Source: Flavobacterium rivuli WB 3.3-2 = DSM 21788 (lineage in GTDB: Bacteria; Bacteroidota; Bacteroidia; Flavobacteriales; Flavobacteriaceae). From it: 64,000 nucleotides of DNA. Below are positions 27,684-35,914 of this stretch, one piece after another. The translations under genes were made by a program, and so were the position numbers. A model generated the notes under the pieces. The model had not been told where the DNA came from, did not search any database, and saw only the letters and a program-made list of their open reading frames with translations. Positions within the stretch are counted from its first letter, which is position 1; every line of letters starts with the position of its first letter. The stretch spans positions 620,001 to 684,000 of the forward strand of contig NZ_KB899967.1 in the NCBI RefSeq assembly GCF_000378485.1, given 5' to 3'.

Positions 27684-28820
27684 ATGAAGAGATATTTAGT
27701 TGTACTACTTACCGTTTTTGTAAGCCTTATGGCAAATGCCCAGGGACGTGGCATTAAAATTGCCTATATAGATATGGAATACATCCTGGACAAAGTGCCG
27801 GATTATGCCGAAGCAAAAAGCCAGCTTGAGCAAAAAGCGGCAAAGTGGAAGCAGGAAATGGATGTAAAGCGCAACGATATTACAAAGCTTAAGGAAAGCC
27901 TGCAGGCAGAAAAAGCCTTGTTGACTAAAGAGCTTATAGAAGAACGTGAAGAAGAAATAGCGTTTCAGGAAAAAGAACTTATAGACTACCAGGAAAAAAG
28001 GTTTGGCCCTAAAGGCGACCTTATTACCCAAAAGTCGGTTATGGTGAAACCAATCCAGGACCAGGTTTTTAATATTGTTCAGGATCTTGCCGAAGTGAGG
28101 AAATACGATTTTGTGTTCGACAAATCGTCAGACCTTACATTGCTTTTCGCGGCTAATAAATATGATATAAGCGACCTTATTGTAAAAAGGCTGAGCAGGA
28201 CTGCTAAACGTGAAAAACTAAGCAGTAAAGAAGTTAAGAAACTTGAGGAGCAGGAAAAACAGGAAGAGGAAGATTCTGACCCGGATAAGATAGATAAAGC
28301 CAAAAAGCTTGAAGCCAAAAAAGAAGCGCGCCAAAAAGCGATAGACGACAGGAAAGCTGCCGCTGATGCTAAAAGAGCTGCTGCATTAGAAAAGCGTGAC
28401 CAGTTAAGGGCAGAAAATGCTGCCAAAAGAAATGGAACAACTGCCCCTAAAACAACTCCTGCCAAAACAGAAGGTAAAGCTGCAGATACCCCTCCAACAG
28501 ATGGCGACGATGATACTCCTGCCACGGCTGCAACTGCAAACAAATCTGCTAAAACAGAAGAGGCAAAAACAGAAGCGTCTGAGAAAAATGCTGAAGCTGC
28601 CGCTAAGAGGCAAAAAGCTGCCGAAGATGCAAAAGCAGAACGCGAAAGAAAACTCGAAGAACGCAGAAAAGCTATAGAAGACCGTAAAAAACAGGTTCAG
28701 GAACAAAGAGAAGCTGCACAAAAAGCACGGGAAGAAAAATTAAAGGCTAAAAACGGCACACCCGCTACAACTGAGCCAGAAGCAACACCATCTCCCACTA
28801 ACACCCAGGGAGAGGATTAA
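27684..28820 (+). CDS. OmpH/Skp family periplasmic chaperone with long charged tail
   Basis: This 378-residue protein has a signal peptide cleaved after ANAQ (about 19) and an OmpH/Skp domain (about 22-165) with IAYIDMEYILDKVPDYAEAK and a long coiled coil. From about residue 170 onward, ~200 residues are low-complexity Lys/Glu/Ala with Thr/Pro-rich links (KKLEEQEKQEEED, TAPKTTPAKTE), a second coiled coil and another Thr/Pro segment. Usual OmpH proteins have ~170 residues, so the tail is an extension. Skp-type proteins hold unfolded outer-membrane proteins in the periplasm for BamA. The gene lies 38 bp after bamA. Confidence 0.9.
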   Translation: MKRYLVVLLTVFVSLMANAQGRGIKIAYIDMEYILDKVPDYAEAKSQLEQKAAKWKQEMDVKRNDITKLKESLQAEKALLTKELIEEREEEIAFQEKELIDYQEKRFGPKGDLITQKSVMVKPIQDQVFNIVQDLAEVRKYDFVFDKSSDLTLLFAANKYDISDLIVKRLSRTAKREKLSSKEVKKLEEQEKQEEEDSDPDKIDKAKKLEAKKEARQKAIDDRKAAADAKRAAALEKRDQLRAENAAKRNGTTAPKTTPAKTEGKAADTPPTDGDDDTPATAATANKSAKTEEAKTEASEKNAEAAAKRQKAAEDAKAERERKLEERRKAIEDRKKQVQEQREAAQKAREEKLKAKNGTPATTEPEATPSPTNTQGED

Positions 28821-28859
28821 ACTAAAAACAAAAATTAATATTTTAAAACCTTGAATGTG

Positions 28860-29369
28860 ATGAAACAATTGAAATCTTTATTAATCGCTGCATTATTATT
28901 TGCCGGAGTTAACCAGGCTGCACATGCACAGGCAAAAGTAGCGCACATTAATGTAAGTGACCTTATGGCTGCAATGCCCGATATGAAGGCTGCACAGGCA
29001 CAACTTGAAAAAGTGACTAAAACGTACGATACAGAGTACAATACAATGGTTGAAGAGTTTAGGAAAAAAGTAGGTCAGTATGAAAAAGAAGCTTCTACTG
29101 TTACTGATGCTGTAAACGATACACGCAGCAAAGAAGTTCAGGATATGCAAAAAAGAATACAGGATTACCAACAAAATGCTTCAAAAGAGCTTCAGGCTAA
29201 ACAAGAGGCTATTTACAAACCTATTCTTGAAAAATCAAGGCTTGCTATACAAAAAGTAGCTAAAGCTAAAGGATACCAGTATGTACTTGACGCTTCTACA
29301 GGAAGTGGTGTATTAGTAGCTGATGGCCCGGATTTAATAGCTGACGTTAAAAAAGAGCTTGGTTTTTAA
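28860..29369 (+). CDS. OmpH/Skp family periplasmic chaperone
   Basis: This 169-residue protein begins with a signal peptide (MKQLKSLLIAALLFAG...HAQ). An upstream in-frame ATG at 28851 is a possible but less likely start. The mature domain is a standard OmpH: VAHINVSDLMAAMPDMKAAQ, a long heptad-rich helix pair (about 45-120), and a beta return with YQYVLDASTGSGVLVADGPDLIADV. It is a second paralogue beside the extended OmpH at 27684, so both could serve BamA with different clients. Confidence 0.94.
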   Translation: MKQLKSLLIAALLFAGVNQAAHAQAKVAHINVSDLMAAMPDMKAAQAQLEKVTKTYDTEYNTMVEEFRKKVGQYEKEASTVTDAVNDTRSKEVQDMQKRIQDYQQNASKELQAKQEAIYKPILEKSRLAIQKVAKAKGYQYVLDASTGSGVLVADGPDLIADVKKELGF

Positions 29370-29392
29370 TCAGCACTTTTAAAATTATAAAG

Positions 29393-29425
29393 AACTGGCT
29401 GCCTTAACGGGCAGCCAGTTTTTTT
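29393..29425 (+). terminator. Terminator of the bamA-ompH unit
   Basis: AACTGGCTGCC pairs perfectly with GGCAGCCAGTT across loop TTAACG and is followed by five T residues. Confidence 0.9.
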
Positions 29426-29636
29426 ATACCCCATACTTAGTGAAACTGTACAAACATTTTGAAAATTAAAAACCAACATTTTAAGTCGATAATGTTATTT
29501 TTAAACAAACAGATAGCTACTTCCGGCTAATTAAAGTATTTTTAGCAAAAACACCAAAACAATAAATTAATCATTGACTTTGGGCGTATTTTACCTTATT
29601 ATCATCATCAAAAAGAATTTTAAACCAATTTTAAGT

Positions 29637-31238
29637 ATGAAAAGAAAAATTACTACGCTACTTCTTTTAGTAACAACAGGTTACTTTGCACAGGCACAAA
29701 CCGGAGCACAATTAGTTAAAGACATTAATACCTTTGGTGACTCCGGAACATTAGAACTTACAGAGGTTAATGGAAAACTATACTTTACGGCTAATGATAA
29801 TGTACACGGCAGTGAGTTATGGGTAACAGATGGTACCGAAGCAGGAACATCTTTAGTTAAAGATGTATACACAGGCCCAACAGATGGATCTGTTACAGAA
29901 ATTACCGCCCTTGGCGAAAAATTCGTATTCTCGGCAGGTGACGAAGCAAGCGGTTTAGAACTATGGGTAAGCGACGGTACAGAGGCCGGAACAACAGTAC
30001 TTAAAGATATTAATCCCGGAGCTGGCAGCAGCGTGCCGCTATACTTTAAAAAGATAGGCGATAAAGTAGTGTTTCAGGCAAATGACGGTACGTCCGGATA
30101 TGAACTTTGGGTAACCGATGGTACAGCAGCCGGTACTGTATTGCTTAAAGATATTAATGCCACAGCAGATTCTTATCCTTATGGCTTTACAGAATATAAT
30201 GGCAAATTATATTTTCAGGCAGATAATGGTACCGATGGTATTGAATTTTGGGCTACTGACGGTACAGAGGCCGGAACTACACTTATAAAAGATATTACAA
30301 CTTTAGAAGGCGGCTCTAACCCACGCGGGTTTGCAGTATATAATAATCAACTTTATTTTAGGGCCGATGATGAAAGAGGCGACGAAATATGGGTAAGCGA
30401 TGGCACTGAGGCCGGTACGATTTTTTTTAAAGACATAAACCCAACAGAAGGTGAAGGCAGCCGTGCCAATGAATTTACAGAGGCCGGCGGTAAATTATTC
30501 TTTAGGGCTAATAATGGTGTTAACGGTAACGAGCTATGGGTAACAGACGGAACCGCAGACGGTACGGTAATGGTAGCAGATATTTATCCCGGCATTGATG
30601 AGTCGTTCCCCGGTGCTATAACTGCCTTTAATGGTAAAGTATATTTTCAGGCAACGGATGGTGTGCATGGTGTAGAATTGTGGTCATCTGACGGTACAGC
30701 GGCAGGAACATCGCTGGTTAAAGATATCAGGACTGTAAACTCTTCACTACCTAATTATTTTTTTGCATTTCATGACAAGCTGTACTTTACAGCTAATGAT
30801 GGCACAAATGGTTTTGAACTATGGGAAACTGATGGCACTGCAGATGGCACTATAAAACCTATTACAAGCCGTAATGTGGTGGACCCACTTTACTATATAC
30901 CTTTTTTTAAAATATTTAATGATGAGCTTTATTTTAAGGCAAATTATACTTTTTACGGATTTGAGCTTTATAAACTAACCGAGGCATTAGTTGGTATAGA
31001 TGGTGTTGTATCTTCTAAATTTAAAGTATACCCTAACCCGGCAACAGATAGAGTAACTATACAGCTAAAAGATGCTGCTTTAACATCTGTATCTATAATT
31101 TCTATTACCGGAGAAAAAGTTCTGGAAAGCAAAGGGGCAACAACAATAGATATTTCGCAGTTAAGCAGCGGCATGTATATTATGAAAATAGAGAACGATA
31201 AAAATGAGATTTTCTATAACAAAATAGTAAAGAAATAA
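29637..31238 (+). CDS. ELWxxDGT repeat protein with T9SS type A sorting domain
   Basis: I choose the start at 29637 (MKRKITTLLLLVTTGYFAQAQ), giving 533 residues with a clear signal peptide. About eight repeats of 46-50 residues carry the motif ELWVTDGTEAGT followed by LVKDI. Variants are EFWATDGT, EIWVSDGT, ELWSSDGT and ELWETDGT. They fill residues 40-425 and probably form a beta-propeller. The last ~75 residues (FKVYPNPATDRVTI... YNKIVKK) form a Por_Secre_tail, the type A T9SS sorting domain. Such proteins are common surface or secreted proteins of Flavobacteria with unknown ligands. It is a monocistronic gene with a terminator after it. Confidence 0.92.
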   Translation: MKRKITTLLLLVTTGYFAQAQTGAQLVKDINTFGDSGTLELTEVNGKLYFTANDNVHGSELWVTDGTEAGTSLVKDVYTGPTDGSVTEITALGEKFVFSAGDEASGLELWVSDGTEAGTTVLKDINPGAGSSVPLYFKKIGDKVVFQANDGTSGYELWVTDGTAAGTVLLKDINATADSYPYGFTEYNGKLYFQADNGTDGIEFWATDGTEAGTTLIKDITTLEGGSNPRGFAVYNNQLYFRADDERGDEIWVSDGTEAGTIFFKDINPTEGEGSRANEFTEAGGKLFFRANNGVNGNELWVTDGTADGTVMVADIYPGIDESFPGAITAFNGKVYFQATDGVHGVELWSSDGTAAGTSLVKDIRTVNSSLPNYFFAFHDKLYFTANDGTNGFELWETDGTADGTIKPITSRNVVDPLYYIPFFKIFNDELYFKANYTFYGFELYKLTEALVGIDGVVSSKFKVYPNPATDRVTIQLKDAALTSVSIISITGEKVLESKGATTIDISQLSSGMYIMKIENDKNEIFYNKIVKK

Positions 31239-31258
31239 ACCTCATTACTATAAATATC

Positions 31259-31285
31259 AAAGGCTGCCTTAACCGGGCAGCCTTT
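31259..31285 (+). terminator. Terminator of the ELWxxDGT gene
   Basis: AAAGGCTGCC pairs with GGCAGCCTTT across loop TTAACCG. On the plus strand it precedes AATTTTAA. It lies between two convergent genes and may serve both. Confidence 0.75.
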
Positions 31286-31310
31286 AATTTTAACTAACTC
31301 TAACTCAACT

Positions 31311-33245
31311 TTATTTTTTTACCGGCTGTATACCTTCAAGAGTAGGTTTAACGGTAATTATGTTACCTTTCTTATCAAAGTAAAGCCTGTCTATACATAC
31401 CTCCCTGTTATATCCTGCAGCTTCGCCCAGTTTATAACCATTAGGATATGCAAACCTATGGTATACAATATACCACTCGTCTTTACCGGGAACCTGCACA
31501 ACAGAATTGTGGCCCGTACCAAAAAGCATTTTATCGGCATCCTGCTTTAAAACAATATTGTCTTTAGGAATAGTAAATTTACCAAGTGGCGATTTTGCCG
31601 TTGCATACCTTACTTTATAGTTAGGGCTGCGGGTATCGTCTTCACTCCACATAAAATAATACACACCATTACGATATATTACGTAAGTACCTTCACGAAA
31701 AGTAGCATCGGGCTTAAGCAGTGTAAGTGTTTTTTTGTTTATAGATATCATGTCGTCGTTAAGCTCTACCCCTGCCATGTGGCCATTGCCCCAGTACAGG
31801 TAGCTTTTGTTTGTTTTAGGGTCAGTAAAAACATCAGGGTCTATTTCCTGACCTCCTTTTACACCTTCCGGCGCCGAATCAATCAAAGCTTTTCCGCTAT
31901 CCTTAAATGGCCCTGTCGGGCTATCGGCTACAGCAACACCAATTTTTTGGGCAGCAGTAAAGTAGTAGAAATACTTATAAACACCATTTATTTTTTTCTC
32001 TACAATACATGGTGCCCATGCATTGCGGTTAGCCCAGCTAACGTCTTTTTTAAGGTCTAAAATTACACCCTCATCTTTCCAGTCGGTAAGATCGTCAGAT
32101 GAAAATACTTTAAAGTAATAACCACCCCAACCATCAAAACCATCGCTTGTAGGGTATATATAGTACTTACCCGTATTGTTAGAGTATAAAACTTCAGGAT
32201 CGGCATAATGGCCCGGCAGCGCTGGATTGTTATTCAGGGCAGGAAAATCTTTTGGCGTGCCCCACTTTTTCATAAGCGCTTTAAGTTCACTGCGGGTTAC
32301 AGGCATAATAGTACCATGGCGTGGTTTAAAATCCATTGTAACCTGGTTATCTATAACCGTAAAATGGTTAAGGTCGCTGCTTTTTGTAAACTGATATGCT
32401 CCTTTTTTATACACATCGTACATCAGGATATATTCGTCAGAGTTATTCAGCTTAAACACGCCTGCACCTTCTACACTTTCCGGAGTTTGCTGTTTGTAAT
32501 CATCGCTCTCCTCCCATTTGCCAGAAGTAAGATTTTTTGTAGTGGCAACTTTAATACCCGGCTTATCGGTTTCTGTTTTATAAAAAAGGTGGTAAACACC
32601 ATCTTTTTCTATAATGTCACCATCTATACAAGGCACTTTAGATTTTGGAATGAACAACTCTTTTGGAGCCGCTTCAAGCGCAGTAAAATCAGCATTTGCG
32701 TATGCATAATAAATTTTGTCAGGGTCGTTGCCATGCTTCATAGAAAAGTACACCATGTACTTTCCGGCAGCGGCATCATAAATAGTTTGTGGTGCCCATA
32801 CCCTTTTCAGGTTTTCATTGCCCGGAAATGCAGTCTGGATATTTACTACAGACGATTTCCAGTTAACAAGGTCGGTTGATTTTAGCAACACCATGGCACG
32901 GTTAGAATCCCACCCTTTAGATGATGTCATATCGGTTACCACCATGTAAAATGTTTTACCGTCGTGCCCACGAAGTATGTGCGGATCGCGCACCCCGCCT
33001 GTTGAACTTATATTTTTAGAATCTATAACGGGTTGGTTACCATTTAAGGCCTTATAGTTGTAACCATCTAAACTAATGCCAAATTTTATAGCCTCGTCTT
33101 TTACGTCATTACCTGTAAAGTAAGTGAACAGGTAGCCCACGTAATCTTTATCGGCAGGGCCGGTTTTGTATTGTGCTATAGCACCTGTACTGCAGGTTGC
33201 AGCGGTAATAAAAGCAATGAATAATTTACTAAATACTCTCTTCAT
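31311..33245 (-). CDS. Secreted protein with two glycoside hydrolase family 43 domains
   Basis: This 644-residue protein has a signal peptide (1-25) and two GH43 five-bladed propellers. Domain 1 (about 33-320) has GGVRDPHI (Asp87, likely base), CIDGDII (about 206-212) and ESVEGAG with Glu259 as candidate acid. Domain 2 (about 338-640) has GHYADPEVL, EIDPDVF and FREGTYVIYRNG, a full catalytic triad. Each domain probably hydrolyses arabinofuranoside or xyloside linkages; two active sites in one chain may act on different bonds. It starts 6 bp after the GH51 stop, so the two are co-transcribed. It is the last gene of the cluster. Confidence 0.9.
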   Translation of the reverse strand: MKRVFSKLFIAFITAATCSTGAIAQYKTGPADKDYVGYLFTYFTGNDVKDEAIKFGISLDGYNYKALNGNQPVIDSKNISSTGGVRDPHILRGHDGKTFYMVVTDMTSSKGWDSNRAMVLLKSTDLVNWKSSVVNIQTAFPGNENLKRVWAPQTIYDAAAGKYMVYFSMKHGNDPDKIYYAYANADFTALEAAPKELFIPKSKVPCIDGDIIEKDGVYHLFYKTETDKPGIKVATTKNLTSGKWEESDDYKQQTPESVEGAGVFKLNNSDEYILMYDVYKKGAYQFTKSSDLNHFTVIDNQVTMDFKPRHGTIMPVTRSELKALMKKWGTPKDFPALNNNPALPGHYADPEVLYSNNTGKYYIYPTSDGFDGWGGYYFKVFSSDDLTDWKDEGVILDLKKDVSWANRNAWAPCIVEKKINGVYKYFYYFTAAQKIGVAVADSPTGPFKDSGKALIDSAPEGVKGGQEIDPDVFTDPKTNKSYLYWGNGHMAGVELNDDMISINKKTLTLLKPDATFREGTYVIYRNGVYYFMWSEDDTRSPNYKVRYATAKSPLGKFTIPKDNIVLKQDADKMLFGTGHNSVVQVPGKDEWYIVYHRFAYPNGYKLGEAAGYNREVCIDRLYFDKKGNIITVKPTLEGIQPVKK

Positions 33246-33251
33246 ACTTAA

Positions 33252-35855
33252 TTATTTGGTTTTTATACGGATAAGGGTAAATGAATATGCGGGTACAGCA
33301 CATGGGAAAGTAGTGCCCACAGTAATAGTATCGGCTACAGGTTTTGCAGTTTTACTATCGGGAGTTCCGGTAAGTACATAACGCTTAGCCGATGGTACAA
33401 AAGCACCCGCACCTTCAAGGTTTACGATACTATTTACAGCTACCGGCAGCATGTTTACAATTTTTACAATAAGGTCCTTGCTCTTGCTATCACGAACCAC
33501 AGATACTGCTACCCGATTGCTCACTTCTTTGTTAGCATCCTTAAGGGCAACATCGCTTGGCAAATATACATCGCCTGCATTTTGCCCATATAGCTGTTGT
33601 GTATAATAACCCACGGTAGGCTTTACCTCAGTATTATTAAAATAAATAAGGTCGGGGTTCCATTGTGTGTGGTTTTCCTTGGCAAGCATAGGTGCATACG
33701 ACGTCATGCTTACTACATCGCCATTACGCTCTAAAGCAGTTAAATATAATGCTTCGGCAAGGGCGGTTTCTATATTATTAGGCCTACCCGGAAGGAAAGC
33801 CGCATATTCGCCCAAATACACTTTAGATTTAGAACGGTCATACCTGTCATAATAATCCTGATTATTAATAAACCAGCCTACCGGCTGATAGTAATGCTCA
33901 TCTACCATCGGTATGTCCAACTTATCAGCAAGAGCCCATCCTTCTTCATAATCTGTACCTTCTGCCGCAGGCCCTACCGTACCAATTACCGTAATTTCAG
34001 GATGTTTATCTTTCATAGCTTTAACTATCATGGCATAACGCTCCTCAAAAAGATCGGTAATAAGGTCTTCATTACCTATACCAACATACTTAAGATTAAA
34101 CGGCTTAGGATGTCCTGCCTCCGCACGAAGCTTACCCCATTTAGATGTCACAGGTCCGTTGGCATACTCTACAAGATCTAAAATATCCTGAACGTACTGT
34201 CCCATTTCTTCCATAGGCACGCCACATTGCTGTCCGCCAAGGCCAATGTGCTCATCTATAGCCGAATTTTGGCATGGTACACCCGCCGCAATTACAGGCA
34301 GTGGAGCAGCGCCCATATCTTCGCAATACTGAAAATACTCAAAATATCCAAGTCCGGTAGTTTGGTGATATCCCCAAAGATTACGCAGCGGTTTTCTGGA
34401 TTCTAATGGCCCTATGGTGTTTTTCCAACGGTATATGTTACCAAGGCCGTCGCCGTGGGCAACACAGCCCCCGGGAAAACGCATAAATTTAGGATGAAGG
34501 TCGGCTACTGTTTGAGCCAGGTCAGCACGCAAACCATTTTTGCGGCCTTTGTATGTTTTTTGTGGGAAAAGTGATATCATATCCACCGCTAGAGTGCCAT
34601 TTGTTTGCGGCACTACTTCAAGCCGCGCATCGGCAACTGTTTTAGTAGCCTTAAGTACAGCGCTAATTTTTTTCCATGCAGTAGAAATCCCCTTTACAGA
34701 TGTTTCTCCATATACTTCGCCATTTGCACCAATAAGACGCACTTTAATGCCTGATGCCTTACCATCGATATTTTTAGCAAAAATTGAAAAATCGTAACTA
34801 TCGCCGGCTTTTACAGCAATACCATCGTACCCGCTGTTAATTATTGCAGCACCCGATTTTAATATTGCATAATGCTTATTGTTTGCATGTATGGGCTGCA
34901 CACTATCTATGGCAAGTGTGCCTTTACCCCCACTCAGGCTCCAGGCTGTAGTACTGTTCCAGTCTTTGTCCCTGCCTTCTTTATCGCTAAGGGCATACTC
35001 AAAATCGCGGTTTTGAACAAGCTCTGCATATAGACCGCCATCGGCAGCATAATTAATATCTTCAAAGAACACGCCCACAAGCATATCGCTTATTTTTTTG
35101 CTCTCTGCAGCTTTTAAAGTAATAGTCCCTTCAACAGGTTTAAGGTTAGCAAAACGCACGGCATCATCTTTTGATGATTCGTCATTTTGTTTATTCTTAA
35201 ATACCGAAAGGTTATGGGTTTTTATAAGATTTTCTGCCGTTTGCCATGAAACTTCAGTAACAGTACCGGTTTCTGTTTTGCCAGATATTGAAGCAGTAAC
35301 CTTAGCTGTTGCCGGTTTTGTAGCCGGCGTTGTAGCAGTATAATTTTTAAAATCTTTGGTGGTGGCAGTATAAAATTTCGAATCGGCAGTATTAAGACAC
35401 GTTACCGTAAATACACCATTTTTTTCTGAAACTTCCGGCTGGGAAATACTACTTCCCACAGGCATCATTATTGGGTAGGATTGCCTTTTCCAGTTAATTA
35501 AATCGGCTGAAGCTGCATGTGCAAAAGCATTGCTTTTTTCGTTAAGCGCCCATACCGCATGCCACATACCATCCTGTGCTTTAAAAAGGTATGGCGCAAG
35601 CATTCTTTTTTCAGATCCCCACCTGCCGTAGTCGCAGCGCAAAAAGCTATGTTCAGGCCCTATGGCATGCCAGTTCTTTTTGTCGCTGCTCCAGGCAAAG
35701 TGTAAGCCATTGTGGCCCTTATCTTTATCAGTGGCATAAGCAAACAGGAAAACCTTTTCCGGTTTTGTATTTGCCTTATGCCCGCCCGCAAATGCCGATA
35801 ACGACATGAGCAAAGCCAGTAAAATTGTGGTTAATTGTTTTTTGCTGGTTATCAT
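33252..35855 (-). CDS. GH51 alpha-L-arabinofuranosidase with N-terminal GH43-like module
   Basis: I place the start at 35855 (MITSKKQLTTILLALLMSLS...), giving 867 residues with a signal peptide (1-24). Residues 33-180 look like part of a GH43-type propeller (FLFAYATDKDKGHNGLHFAW, MLAPYLFKAQDGMWHAVW), too short to be a complete one. The GH51 part starts near 245 (MLVGVFFEDINYAADGGLY), with acid/base Glu596 in GIGNEDL, DEHYY (652-656), and nucleophile Glu683 in LGEYA. A C-terminal beta-sandwich follows. It should release terminal alpha-L-arabinofuranosyl groups. The gene is 57 bp downstream of GH31 and 6 bp before GH43. Confidence 0.92.
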   Translation of the reverse strand: MITSKKQLTTILLALLMSLSAFAGGHKANTKPEKVFLFAYATDKDKGHNGLHFAWSSDKKNWHAIGPEHSFLRCDYGRWGSEKRMLAPYLFKAQDGMWHAVWALNEKSNAFAHAASADLINWKRQSYPIMMPVGSSISQPEVSEKNGVFTVTCLNTADSKFYTATTKDFKNYTATTPATKPATAKVTASISGKTETGTVTEVSWQTAENLIKTHNLSVFKNKQNDESSKDDAVRFANLKPVEGTITLKAAESKKISDMLVGVFFEDINYAADGGLYAELVQNRDFEYALSDKEGRDKDWNSTTAWSLSGGKGTLAIDSVQPIHANNKHYAILKSGAAIINSGYDGIAVKAGDSYDFSIFAKNIDGKASGIKVRLIGANGEVYGETSVKGISTAWKKISAVLKATKTVADARLEVVPQTNGTLAVDMISLFPQKTYKGRKNGLRADLAQTVADLHPKFMRFPGGCVAHGDGLGNIYRWKNTIGPLESRKPLRNLWGYHQTTGLGYFEYFQYCEDMGAAPLPVIAAGVPCQNSAIDEHIGLGGQQCGVPMEEMGQYVQDILDLVEYANGPVTSKWGKLRAEAGHPKPFNLKYVGIGNEDLITDLFEERYAMIVKAMKDKHPEITVIGTVGPAAEGTDYEEGWALADKLDIPMVDEHYYQPVGWFINNQDYYDRYDRSKSKVYLGEYAAFLPGRPNNIETALAEALYLTALERNGDVVSMTSYAPMLAKENHTQWNPDLIYFNNTEVKPTVGYYTQQLYGQNAGDVYLPSDVALKDANKEVSNRVAVSVVRDSKSKDLIVKIVNMLPVAVNSIVNLEGAGAFVPSAKRYVLTGTPDSKTAKPVADTITVGTTFPCAVPAYSFTLIRIKTK

Positions 35856-35898
35856 ATAGTAATAATAATTAAAGTGTAAATATAACACTTATATCATC

Positions 35899-35914
35899 AC
35901 TATAACGTTTTACT
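35899..35914. promoter_or_regulatory. Near-palindromic element upstream of GH51
   Basis: ACTATAACGTTTTACT matches the perfect palindrome ACTAAAACGTTTTAGT upstream of GH2 (41835-41850) at 14 of 16 positions. It overlaps the end of GH31 and lies 44 bp before the GH51 start. Operator function is inferred. Confidence 0.35.

Noticed and set aside
28079..28721. Long antisense ORFs opposite the OmpH gene
   Set aside because: They mirror the Lys/Glu/Ala codons of the low-complexity tail and have no promoter or family.
29637..31100. Repeated DNA resembling a repeat array in the ELWxxDGT gene
   Set aside because: Repeats are in frame and vary as protein repeats; there are no spacers or identical direct repeats as in CRISPR.
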